Positions 9,203 to 17,262 of a stretch of 64,000 nucleotides of DNA are shown piece after piece. The notes under the pieces are model-generated. The model was not told where the DNA came from, made no database searches, and worked only from the letters and a program-made list of their open reading frames with translations. The stretch lies in the NCBI RefSeq assembly GCF_035013185.1, contig NZ_JAYGJO010000010.1:1-64000 (forward strand), in the 5' to 3' direction. Made by a program: the position numbers and the translations under genes. The stretch comes from Acerihabitans sp035013185. Its GTDB lineage: Bacteria; Pseudomonadota; Gammaproteobacteria; Enterobacterales; Enterobacteriaceae. Each line of letters starts with the position of its first letter. Within the stretch, counting starts at the first letter, position 1.

Positions 9203-9217
9203 GCGCCATAATGGGGC
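9203..9217 (+). promoter_or_regulatory. Possible NtrC-type enhancer before hutH
   Basis: GCGCCATAATGGGGC matches the NtrC consensus GCAC-N5-TGGTGC with two mismatches and lies about 140 bp before the hutH sigma-54 promoter, a normal activator distance. It could equally serve a CbrB-like activator or be chance. Confidence 0.35.
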
Positions 9218-9340
9218 GAAGACACGAACTGCAATAAGCGCTGCCGCCGAGATGGGCGGTCGGCATAAACCGGGATGATAGCCATGCCGCAGCCACTCAG
9301 TGCCGACGGCATGGCGGGGGGGCGCGGCCAAAGGATAATG

Positions 9341-9357
9341 TGGCACAGGCTTTGCTT
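9341..9357 (+). promoter_or_regulatory. sigma-54 promoter of hutHU
   Basis: TGGCACAGGCTTTGCTT matches the RpoN consensus at nearly all conserved positions, with GG at 9342-9343 and GC at 9354-9355 (N10 spacing). The predicted start, about 12 bp beyond the -12 box, falls at the edge of HutC operator 2. This gives a 5' leader of about 185 nt before hutH. RpoN control of hut is known in Pseudomonas; enterobacterial hut promoters described so far use sigma-70 with CRP or NAC. Confidence 0.8.
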
Positions 9358-9368
9358 GATAATGCTAT

Positions 9369-9382
9369 CTTGTATAGACAAG
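9369..9382. promoter_or_regulatory. HutC operator 2 (at the sigma-54 start site)
   Basis: CTTGTATAGACAAG is an inverted repeat with CTTGT/ACAAG half-sites. It lies directly at the predicted start of the RpoN promoter, so bound repressor would block open-complex formation or escape. Confidence 0.8.
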
Positions 9383-9530
9383 ACTATACACAATTCAGCG
9401 CAACGCTCAGGCAAGGATAACCTAAACACGATAGCCGGTTATACTCATACTCTGACCGGCGTTTGGTCAATAAACCAAAATTCATCATGGCGCGAAAACG
9501 CTGTTTAACCTTAAGTTCTCGCGCCGTTGG

Positions 9531-9544
9531 CTTGTATAGACAGG
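9531..9544. promoter_or_regulatory. HutC operator 3 (next to the hutH start codon)
   Basis: CTTGTATAGACAGG matches operator 2 at 13 of 14 positions and ends 8 bp before the hutH ATG, over its ribosome binding region. It could act as a roadblock to transcripts from the upstream promoter or control a second, nearer promoter. Confidence 0.75.
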
Positions 9545-9552
9545 AATAGACT

Positions 9553-11115
9553 ATGTCACCTTCTGCAACATCTTTACGTCCATGTCGTTTGGTGCCGGGC
9601 GAGGTTGATTTGACCACCCTGCGGGCTATCTACCACGGTGAGGTGGCGCTCTCCCTCGATCCTGCGGCAGCTCAGGCCATTAATGCCGCCCAGCGCACGG
9701 TGGAACAGATTCTGTCAACCGGCGAAGTGGTTTATGGCATTAACACCGGCTTTGGTAAGCTGGCGCAAACGCGTATCCCGGCCGAGCGCCTGGCGGAACT
9801 GCAGCGTAATCTGGTCCTGTCCCACAGCGTCGGTACCGGCCAACTGCTGGACGATAATGTATTGCGTTTGGTGATGGCGTGCAAAATCATCAGCTTGGCG
9901 CGTGGCCATTCTGGCATTCGTTTATCGGTAGTGGATGCCTTGCTGGCGCTCTACAACGCAGGCGTTATGCCTTGCATCCCCGCCAAAGGGTCAGTCGGGG
10001 CGTCGGGCGACCTGGCGCCGCTGGCACATCTGGCATTGATGCTGATTGGTGAAGGGCAGGTCAGAGTTAATGGGGCGTTGATCAGCGCGTGCGAAGGGCT
10101 GGCGTTGGTGGGGCTGGAACCGGTGAAACTGGCGCCTAAAGAGGGCCTGGCACTGTTAAACGGTACCCAGGTGTCCACATCCCTGGCGCTGGTGGGGCTG
10201 TTCGAAGCGGAACGTTCGTTTGCCGCCGGGTTGGTGGCCGGCACCCTGACGTTGGAAGCGATTAAAGGCTCGGTGAAACCCTTTGATGCACGAATCCACC
10301 AAGCGCGCGGACAAGCGGGACAAATTGCGGTGGCGCGAGCGGTATCGGCCATGCTTGACGGCAGCGACATCGTGGTATCCCATGCTGACTGCGGTCGGGT
10401 ACAGGATCCCTACTCCATTCGTTGTGTGCCACAAGTGATGGGGGCGTGCCTGGATAACTTGCTGTTTGCTGCGCGCACCTTGCAAATCGAAGCCAACGCC
10501 GCATCCGATAATCCCTTGGTGTTTACCGATACCGGTGAGGTGATCTCGGGCGGCAACTTTCACGCAGAGCCGGTGGCGTTCGCTGCCGATATCATCGCCT
10601 TAGCGGTGGCGGAAATCGGTGCGATCTCCGAACGGCGGCTGGCATTACTGTTAGATAGTGGACTGTCAGGACTGCCGCCGTTCCTGATTCAGGAAGGCGG
10701 CATCAATTCCGGTTTTATGATTGCCCAGGTCACCGCCGCCGCGCTGGCGTCGGAAAATAAGTCCCTGGCCCATCCCGCCAGTGTAGACAGTCTGCCGACC
10801 TCCGCCAATCAAGAAGATCATGTGTCGATGGCTACCTTTGCCGCCCGTCGCCTGGGCGATATGTGCTTTAACACCTCGGTAGTGGTGGGTATTGAAGCCA
10901 TGGCCGCCGCGCAGGGCATTGAGTTCAACCGTCCGTTACACAGCTCCGCGATACTTGAACAACAGTTGGCCGACATCCGTGCACGTGTGGCATTCTTAGC
11001 CCAAGACCGGCTACTGGCGCCGGATATTGAGGCGATGCGCCTGTGGGTCGCCGAATTCAGCGTGCCGTCGGACGTGCTGAGGTTATTGCCCAGCCACCTA
11101 CCGACACCCCGATAA
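9553..11115 (+). CDS. hutH: Histidine ammonia-lyase HutH
   Basis: First step of histidine breakdown: non-oxidative removal of ammonia to give urocanate. The 520-aa protein carries GINTGFG near residue 62 and the GSVGASGDLAPLAH motif; the ASG triad at 150-152 cyclises to the MIO electrophile. ASDNPL and the QEDHVSM region further on are also conserved. It is followed 27 bp later by hutU. Expression is probably governed by the sigma-54 promoter and two HutC operators upstream. Confidence 0.97.
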   Translation: MSPSATSLRPCRLVPGEVDLTTLRAIYHGEVALSLDPAAAQAINAAQRTVEQILSTGEVVYGINTGFGKLAQTRIPAERLAELQRNLVLSHSVGTGQLLDDNVLRLVMACKIISLARGHSGIRLSVVDALLALYNAGVMPCIPAKGSVGASGDLAPLAHLALMLIGEGQVRVNGALISACEGLALVGLEPVKLAPKEGLALLNGTQVSTSLALVGLFEAERSFAAGLVAGTLTLEAIKGSVKPFDARIHQARGQAGQIAVARAVSAMLDGSDIVVSHADCGRVQDPYSIRCVPQVMGACLDNLLFAARTLQIEANAASDNPLVFTDTGEVISGGNFHAEPVAFAADIIALAVAEIGAISERRLALLLDSGLSGLPPFLIQEGGINSGFMIAQVTAAALASENKSLAHPASVDSLPTSANQEDHVSMATFAARRLGDMCFNTSVVVGIEAMAAAQGIEFNRPLHSSAILEQQLADIRARVAFLAQDRLLAPDIEAMRLWVAEFSVPSDVLRLLPSHLPTPR

Positions 11116-11142
11116 GCCGATTTGACCATAAAGGAATCCGTG

Positions 11143-12828
11143 ATGAAAGATGACTTCAGCAACGCTGTCGCCCGCCCCGTCAGCGCCCCACGCGGCAGTG
11201 AATTAACCTGCAAGAACTGGCTGATTGAAGCCCCATACCGCATGATCCAAAACAACCTTGATCCCGATGTGGCCGAACGCCCCGATGATCTGGTGGTGTA
11301 TGGTGGCATTGGCAAAGCCGCGCGCAACTGGCCCTGTTTTGAGGCCATTTTGGCCAGTCTGCGGGATTTAGAGGAAGACGAAACACTGTTAGTGCAATCG
11401 GGTAAACCGGTGGGCGTATTTCGTACCCATGTGGACGCGCCGCGCGTGATGATCGCCAACTCCAACCTGGTGCCGCATTGGGCCAATTGGGAACATTTCC
11501 ATGAGCTCGACCGGGCCGGCCTGATGATGTATGGCCAGATGACCGCCGGCTCATGGATTTATATCGGCGCTCAAGGCATCATTCAGGGGACGTTTGAAAC
11601 CTTTGCCGAAGCCGGACGCCAACACTACGGCAACGATTTGCGCGGCAAATGGATCTTGACCGCCGGACTGGGTGGCATGGGTGGGGCCCAACCGCTGGCC
11701 GGTGTGCTGGCCGGTGCCTGCGTACTGGCCATTGAATGCCAGGAATCGCGCATTGATTTCCGTTTGCGCACCCGCTACCTGGATCACAAGGCTTATAATA
11801 TAGATGAGGCACTAAAGCTTATTGAAGACGCTTGTGCCAAGGGCGAAGCCATTTCCGTCGGGTTGCTGGGTAATGCAGCCGAGATTATGCCGGAACTGGC
11901 CAAACGCGCTGCCGCCGGCGGTGCGCGCCCGCATATCGTCACCGATCAAACCTCTGCCCATGATCCGCTGAACGGTTACCTGCCGTCCGGCTGGAGCCTC
12001 GATCAATGGAATGCTGCCAAGACTGCCGATCCTGCCAGCGTTATCAGCGCTGCGCGCAAGTCCATGGCGGTACATGTTAACGCCATGCTGGCGTTCCATG
12101 CCATGGGTGTGCCCACGGTAGATTATGGCAATAATATTCGTCAGGTGGCATTTGATGAAGGTATGGGCAATGCCTTTGATTTCCCGGGTTTTGTCCCGGC
12201 TTACATTCGTCCGTTGTTTTGCGAAGGCAAAGGTCCGTTCCGCTGGGTGGCGTTATCCGGTGACCCTGAAGACATTTATAAAACCGATGCCAAGCTTAAG
12301 GAACTGTTTCCCGATAACGCGTTACTGCATAGCTGGCTGGACATGGCGCGTGAGCGCATTGCCTTTCAGGGTCTGCCGGCGCGTATCTGCTGGCTGGGGT
12401 TGGGAGAACGTCACCTGGCCGGTCTGGCGTTTAACGAGATGGTACGCAGCGGTGAACTGAAAGCGCCTATCGTGATTGGCCGTGATCATTTGGACTGTGG
12501 TTCGGTGGCCTCGCCAAATCGGGAAACCGAATCCATGCGTGACGGCTCGGATGCGGTATCCGACTGGCCGTTACTGAATGCGTTGCTCAGCACCGCCGGC
12601 GGGGCGACCTGGGTCAGTTTGCATCATGGCGGCGGCGTAGGTATGGGATTTTCACAGCATGCCGGCATGGTTATCGTCTGCGACGGCACTGAAAAAGCCG
12701 ACGAGCGGCTGGCCAGGGTGCTGTGGAACGATCCGGCCACCGGCGTGATGCGGCATGCCGATGCGGGTTATCCCGACGCCATTGCGTGTGCGGAAAAATA
12801 TGGGCTTAAACTGCCGATGATCAGATAA
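11143..12828 (+). CDS. hutU: Urocanate hydratase HutU
   Basis: Second step of the pathway: NAD+-dependent hydration of urocanate to 4-imidazolone-5-propionate. The 561-aa protein starts at ATG 11143, preceded by AAAGGA; an in-frame TTG at 11122 has no such site. Conserved blocks include GGIGKAARNWPCFEAI, GLGGMGGAQPLA (NAD binding), GLGERHLAGLAFNEMV and IGRDHLDCGSVASPNRETE near the C-terminal third. It is last in the rightward hut group. There is no histidine or urocanate permease gene in the cluster. Confidence 0.96.
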   Translation: MKDDFSNAVARPVSAPRGSELTCKNWLIEAPYRMIQNNLDPDVAERPDDLVVYGGIGKAARNWPCFEAILASLRDLEEDETLLVQSGKPVGVFRTHVDAPRVMIANSNLVPHWANWEHFHELDRAGLMMYGQMTAGSWIYIGAQGIIQGTFETFAEAGRQHYGNDLRGKWILTAGLGGMGGAQPLAGVLAGACVLAIECQESRIDFRLRTRYLDHKAYNIDEALKLIEDACAKGEAISVGLLGNAAEIMPELAKRAAAGGARPHIVTDQTSAHDPLNGYLPSGWSLDQWNAAKTADPASVISAARKSMAVHVNAMLAFHAMGVPTVDYGNNIRQVAFDEGMGNAFDFPGFVPAYIRPLFCEGKGPFRWVALSGDPEDIYKTDAKLKELFPDNALLHSWLDMARERIAFQGLPARICWLGLGERHLAGLAFNEMVRSGELKAPIVIGRDHLDCGSVASPNRETESMRDGSDAVSDWPLLNALLSTAGGATWVSLHHGGGVGMGFSQHAGMVIVCDGTEKADERLARVLWNDPATGVMRHADAGYPDAIACAEKYGLKLPMIR

Positions 12829-12929
12829 GCGTCAGCTTTAGCGGGTATCCCCCCTCATCGAGCTTAGGCGCGCCAACAGCAGGGCGCTGCTATGCTTAAT
12901 AAACCAGTGTGTTTATTGGGGGGGACGCT

Positions 12930-13610
12930 ATGACCAGCCAGAAATCGGTGGCGGTTTATCGCAAAATTGATCCCGCAAGGTGGCAACGCCTCTTTGTGGT
13001 GGGCGATCTGCACGGCTGTTATGATCAACTGCTGGAAAAACTGGCGCGGCAGCAATTTGATAAGCAGCGCGATTTGCTGATTTCAGTGGGAGATTTAATC
13101 GATCGTGGACCGGAAAATCTGCAATGCCTGTCATTATTAGATGAACCCTGGTTTTGCGCGGTGCGAGGCAACCATGAGCAAATGGCTATCGACGCGTTGC
13201 ACAGCGGCGATAGCGGTCTGTGGCTCGCCAATGGGGGTGCGTGGTATTTACGTATGGCTGACTCGGAGCAACGGCGCGCGCAAACGCTGGTCACGCTGTG
13301 TGCCCAGTTGCCTTTGGTTATCGACATCCCCATGGCCGATCGGCACATCGTGATTGCGCATGCGGACTATCCTTTGGATGACTATGGTTTCGAACAACCG
13401 ATATCGACCGAGGAAGTCTTATGGAGCCGTCGGCGCATTACCCGTAATCAGCGAGGGCGGGGAACGCCTATTTCCGGTGCGACCCATTTCTTTTTTGGCC
13501 ATACGCCGCTAAATCGTATTCGGCATTATTATAACCAGTTTTACATTGATACCGGGGCAGTATTCGGGGGCGAACTCAGTCTCATCGAGTTAACTGCATT
13601 GCCAGTATAA
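12930..13610 (+). CDS. pphA: PphA-type serine/threonine protein phosphatase
   Basis: Calcineurin-like metallophosphatase of 226 aa with the family motifs in order: GDLHG near residue 30, GDLIDRGPEN near 61 and GNHEQM near 89, plus a late HTPL. Enterobacterial PphA/PrpA proteins dephosphorylate serine, threonine or histidine residues and signal misfolded-protein stress. ATG 12930 is preferred over GTG 12909 because a G-rich GGGGGGGA stretch precedes it. The assignment to PphA rather than PphB rests on overall resemblance. Confidence 0.85.
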   Translation: MTSQKSVAVYRKIDPARWQRLFVVGDLHGCYDQLLEKLARQQFDKQRDLLISVGDLIDRGPENLQCLSLLDEPWFCAVRGNHEQMAIDALHSGDSGLWLANGGAWYLRMADSEQRRAQTLVTLCAQLPLVIDIPMADRHIVIAHADYPLDDYGFEQPISTEEVLWSRRRITRNQRGRGTPISGATHFFFGHTPLNRIRHYYNQFYIDTGAVFGGELSLIELTALPV

Positions 13611-13727
13611 TTTCGTACTAAATTTTTATTATTAACTATAATAAGATAGTTTCATGATTTATTTGATAATTGTTTTTTTATTTTATTGACCGTCACCAAC
13701 GTCAAGTGGCAACCAAGGGGAGAAAAG

Positions 13728-13976
13728 ATGGGCATTTTATCATGGATTATTTTTGGTCTTATTGCGGGTATTATCGCGAAATGGATCATGCCGGGCCGAG
13801 ACGGCGGCGGGTTTATCATCACCGTGCTGCTGGGGATTATCGGTGCAGTCGTCGGTGGTTATATCAGCACCTTCTTTGGCCATGGGCGGGTTGATGGGTT
13901 TAATTTCGGCAGTTTTGTCGTGGCGGTGATAGGTGCCATTGTGGTGTTGTGGGTTTATCGCCTCATCCGACGCTAA
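13728..13976 (+). CDS. yeaQ: GlsB/YeaQ/YmgE family stress membrane protein
   Basis: An 82-aa membrane protein with three hydrophobic segments and the family pattern GxxAGxxAKWIMPGRDGGGFIxTxxLGIxGAxxGG, then a C-terminal hydrophobic segment ending VYRLIRR. Members are small transglycosylase-associated or stress-response membrane proteins of unknown mechanism, often RpoS-dependent. The start at 13728 follows AAGGGGAGAAAAG. It stands alone between pphA and the convergent ABC ATPase gene. Confidence 0.9.
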   Translation: MGILSWIIFGLIAGIIAKWIMPGRDGGGFIITVLLGIIGAVVGGYISTFFGHGRVDGFNFGSFVVAVIGAIVVLWVYRLIRR

Positions 13977-14027
13977 CCACTGAGGCACTTGATGCGTTGC
14001 GCTATGAGTTTGCTGGCGCGTGATAGC

Positions 14028-14045
14028 CCCGGGGGATCCCCCGGG
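14028..14045. repeat. Perfect 18-bp GC palindrome between convergent genes
   Basis: CCCGGGGGATCCCCCGGG forms a very stable stem between the 3' ends of yeaQ and the ABC ATPase gene. It has no downstream T-run on either strand, so it is not a standard intrinsic terminator but may protect transcript ends. Confidence 0.6.
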
Positions 14046-14083
14046 ATAATAAAAAACGGTCTATTGTAACCTGTCATCATGCA

Positions 14084-15184
14084 TCAATGCGTGATGATAC
14101 CGTCCAACGCACGCATATGGCGTTCATGCCAGGATAACCACACTTCGCTTCCTACCACCCACTGGGCATCGACCTCCGCGGCACTGAGTTTGACCATAAA
14201 ATTCGGTTGCCCGGCGACTTCGGTGATCATGCGCACATGATCGCCCAGGTAAATATACTGGGTAATACGCGCACTAATCCGCTGTGAATCCGGCGGCAAT
14301 TCGGTGGGTGGAACATTGATCTTGATGCGTTCCGGACGGATACACAGCATAATTTTACGACCCGGCGAACTGGGACGTACCTTCAAGGCTCGCAGTCGTT
14401 CGCCGTTATCCAGCGTGGCCAGATAATAATCGCCATCGCTACCGGCTTGGGTCGCCAGCAGGCTATTATTTTCGCCAATAAACTGGGCAACAAAGGTATT
14501 TTGTGGCTCTTCGTAAAGCGTACTGGGGCTATTAATCTGCTGGATGATGCCGTCATTAAACACCGCCACCCGATCCGACATGGTCATCGCTTCACTTTGA
14601 TCGTGGGTAACATAAACAATGGTCAACTCCAGCGCCTGATGCAGCGCTTTAATCTCCATTTGCATATGTTCACGCAGTTGCTTATCCAAGGCGCCCAAAG
14701 GTTCGTCCATCAAGACTAACTTAGGCTCAAACACCAGCGCGCGCGCCAATGCCACACGCTGCTGCTGGCCACCAGACATCTGGGCAGGATAACGGTCAGC
14801 CAGTTCGGTAAGTTTAACGCGATCCAGCACCCGATCGACTTTTTCCTTAATATCACTGCGGTTCATCCGGCGAATGGATAAGGGAAACGCCAGGTTTTGC
14901 GCCACCGTCATATGAGGAAACAGCGCGTAATTTTGGAATACCATGCCAATATCGCGCTGATGGGGCGGTAAATGATGCAGCGGCTGACCGTGCAGTAAAA
15001 TTTCCCCTTGAGTGGGCGTTTCAAAACCTGCCAGCATCATTAAACTGGTGGTCTTACCGGAGCCTGAAGGTCCCAGCAACGTCAAGAATTCTCCTTCGGC
15101 AATATCCAAATTCAGATTCTTCACCACCAGCTTGTCGCCGTCATAGGTTTTCTGGATATTTTTAAAACTGACATAGCTTTTCAT
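14084..15184 (-). CDS. PotA-like ABC transporter ATP-binding protein (polyamine/GABA type)
   Basis: A 366-aa ATPase with Walker A GPSGSGKTTS near residue 38, Q-loop FQNYALFPHMTV, signature LSGG variant MSGGQQQRVALARAL, Walker B LVLMDEPLGALD and the switch His in YVTHDQSEA, then a C-terminal TOBE domain as in PotA/FbpC proteins. ATG 15184 gives the usual length; the longer in-frame start at 15247 adds a Cys-rich tail unlike the family. Its likely partners are the binding protein and permeases at 20.3-23.7 kb, separated by gabR-gabT-gabD. This split layout is uncommon but no other ATPase gene is near. Confidence 0.88.
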   Translation of the reverse strand: MKSYVSFKNIQKTYDGDKLVVKNLNLDIAEGEFLTLLGPSGSGKTTSLMMLAGFETPTQGEILLHGQPLHHLPPHQRDIGMVFQNYALFPHMTVAQNLAFPLSIRRMNRSDIKEKVDRVLDRVKLTELADRYPAQMSGGQQQRVALARALVFEPKLVLMDEPLGALDKQLREHMQMEIKALHQALELTIVYVTHDQSEAMTMSDRVAVFNDGIIQQINSPSTLYEEPQNTFVAQFIGENNSLLATQAGSDGDYYLATLDNGERLRALKVRPSSPGRKIMLCIRPERIKINVPPTELPPDSQRISARITQYIYLGDHVRMITEVAGQPNFMVKLSAAEVDAQWVVGSEVWLSWHERHMRALDGIITH

Positions 15185-15652
15185 AGAGCAATCATACCTC
15201 TTAACCTCTTGGCGGCATGCGGATGCGTTGGTCAGGCAGTCATACACCCGCCAAACCAGCCGCGTAGACCATCACGTAAACATTGACCTGTTAATGGGAG
15301 TTAAGCAGGTGCATGTCTTTGCCGACGAGGTTATGGCACGGATTATGCTTTACCCCTATGGGGCGAGCTCCGGACCTAATATTGACTATCTTTACCATCC
15401 GGGATTGACCGCCACAAGCTATTTTTAGCGCAAACAGCCAAAAAAAATCGGTGGAGATGATTTTCTCAACTGACTGATATCCCATGTCTTTTTTATATTA
15501 TTATCCCGCAGTCCGGGCTGATGTGATCCAACTGTATTGGTCGGCACCAAAACAGTGCCACCGTGGCCAATTCGGGGCGTAACCGCCAAGGGACGCACAA
15601 TGACTCACGGGTTGCCGGTCAACGCGCGTTATGCTCCTGATGCAAATATGAC
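15185..15652. other. 468-bp gene-free region between two leftward genes
   Basis: No protein-coding reading frame with a recognisable product or good ribosome site is seen. The region holds a strong rightward sigma-54 promoter match (15334-15348), directly followed by CCCC/GGGG and CCGGA/TCCGG inverted repeats, and a T-run at 15489-15494. It could encode a small RNA or be the remains of a lost gene. Confidence 0.5.
15334..15348 (+). promoter_or_regulatory. Orphan sigma-54 promoter
   Basis: TGGCACGGATTATGC matches the RpoN consensus TGGCACG-N5-TGC with GG at 15335-15336 and GC at 15347-15348. It points right, against gabR, with no gene downstream on its strand for about 1.9 kb. Ten fixed bases agree, so a chance match in this window is unlikely but possible. 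Confidence 0.6.
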
Positions 15653-17134
15653 TTATTGCTGGCGTTGCTGCGCTAAACAGCGCATCAAGACCATGAACGC
15701 AGGCTCAATAGCGTCATCCTCCACACAGGCATATCCCAGCAGTAAGCCTTTTTTACTCGGTGCCGTGAGGTAATAACTCGACAGTGGTCGCACATAGATC
15801 CCATGCTCACCTGCCGAACGCGCCAAAGCAACATCATCCACCTCATCGGGTAAGGACATGACCAGATGCAGCCCAGCGTTGCTATCGTCGCGTAATGCGT
15901 CGGGGCCAAGCTCGCGTAGAATCAGTCGGCTTAGCGCCGAGCGGCGTTTACCGTACAACAGACGCATGCGACGAATATGGGACGCATAATGCCCCTCGGC
16001 AATAAACTGCGCCAACACCAATTGAGTGATCCAGTGCCCACCGCGATACAGTTCCGAATGTGCACGACGCATCTCGCCGGCGAGAGCCAAAGGCAGCACC
16101 ATGTAGCTAATGCGCAGTCCGGGATAAAGGGTTTTGCTAAACGTGCCAATGTAGATAACCGGCGCACCAGGCACCAGGCTTTGCAACGCGGGGATCGGGT
16201 TACCGGAAAAGCGGAATTCACTGTCGTAATCATCCTCAACCACCCAGGCGCCACATTCCTGCGCCAACGACAGCAGCAACTGGCGCCGCTGCAGACCCAT
16301 GACGGCTCCGGTCGGGTACTGATGTGACGGTGTCACGCATATCAGTCGAGGTGGCGGGGTCTCTGGACGGTTTGTCGGCGGGAAAAGCCCGTTATTATCC
16401 ACAGCGATGGGTATAATCTCCACGCCGTTGATCGCCAACACATTGCGTATTCCCCAATAACTCGGCTCTTCAATCCAGGCGCTATCGCCGTCATTGCACA
16501 GCATTTTGGCCAGTAAATCAATGGCCTGATGGGTGCCCTCAGTGATAATGATCTGCTCTGCCACACAGTTTACCGAACGGGCAACCCGTAAATAGTCCAC
16601 CAGCGCCTGCTGTAATTCAGGGCTGCCACCCATGCGTGAATAGGTCAGATAGTCAGGTTTGATCCGCCGGATCAGGCGCGAATGAATACGGCGCCATAGG
16701 CTATGGGGGAAACTCGACACATCGGGCACGCCAGGGATAAACGCCCCCCACTGATGTGGCGACGCGCCCGCCTGTGTCAACAGGCGCGCCCCCCGACCGG
16801 AAAATGCCTCTATAGCGCGACGTGAGCAGTCCGGCAATACGGGTTCCACGGTGGCCATAAAACCGTCGGGCATATGGTCGGTGACAAAAGTACCACTTCC
16901 GGCGCGGGTAAAAAGATACCCCTCCGCCAGCAGTTGATCATAGGCGGCGCTTACGGTGTTGCGAGAGCACGACAGTTCTTTCGCCAAATCGCGGGTGGGG
17001 GGCAAACGGCTGCCTGAACGAATGCCGCCATCAAGGATTGCCAGGCGAATACAGTCGTACAACCGGCGATGCAGAGGGCCGTCAGTACGCGCGCTGAGCT
17101 GGGATAACAAAAAATCCGTTAAGAGACTACGCAA
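15653..17134 (-). CDS. gabR: MocR/GabR-type transcriptional regulator
   Basis: A 493-aa fusion of an N-terminal GntR winged helix (about residues 18-85: PLHRRLYDCIRLAI, LPPTRDLAKELSCSRNTVSAAYDQL) and an aminotransferase-like PLP domain (from about 110) with IGTFSKTLYPGLRISY, whose lysine would hold PLP. MocR proteins such as GabR and PdxR sense PLP and an amino-compound. It is divergent from gabT with 128 bp between, so control of gabTD in response to GABA and PLP is the natural inference; a PdxR-like role is the alternative. Confidence 0.85.
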   Translation of the reverse strand: MRSLLTDFLLSQLSARTDGPLHRRLYDCIRLAILDGGIRSGSRLPPTRDLAKELSCSRNTVSAAYDQLLAEGYLFTRAGSGTFVTDHMPDGFMATVEPVLPDCSRRAIEAFSGRGARLLTQAGASPHQWGAFIPGVPDVSSFPHSLWRRIHSRLIRRIKPDYLTYSRMGGSPELQQALVDYLRVARSVNCVAEQIIITEGTHQAIDLLAKMLCNDGDSAWIEEPSYWGIRNVLAINGVEIIPIAVDNNGLFPPTNRPETPPPRLICVTPSHQYPTGAVMGLQRRQLLLSLAQECGAWVVEDDYDSEFRFSGNPIPALQSLVPGAPVIYIGTFSKTLYPGLRISYMVLPLALAGEMRRAHSELYRGGHWITQLVLAQFIAEGHYASHIRRMRLLYGKRRSALSRLILRELGPDALRDDSNAGLHLVMSLPDEVDDVALARSAGEHGIYVRPLSSYYLTAPSKKGLLLGYACVEDDAIEPAFMVLMRCLAQQRQQ

Positions 17135-17135
17135 T

Positions 17136-17164
17136 TGGCACCTTCATTTATTTAAAACTGGCAC
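17136..17164. promoter_or_regulatory. Direct TGGCAC repeats before gabT (possible MocR site)
   Basis: Two TGGCAC copies, at 17136-17141 and 17159-17164, lie 23 bp apart in the gabR/gabT intergenic space. MocR-type regulators bind direct repeats at such places. Neither copy has the spacing of a sigma-54 promoter (no GC ten bases after GG). Confidence 0.35.
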
Positions 17165-17262
17165 TGGATTATAGAGCCACAACAGGGGTAAATGGCAATG
17201 GGAGTTAAGCTTGGGTCGGTTTCACCGCATGTTATGCCGCATCATATTGGGAGAATAGCAGC

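Noticed and set aside
16956..17174. 72-aa rightward reading frame over the gabR start
   Set aside because: Antisense to the conserved winged-helix part of gabR, no ribosome site, no recognisable product.
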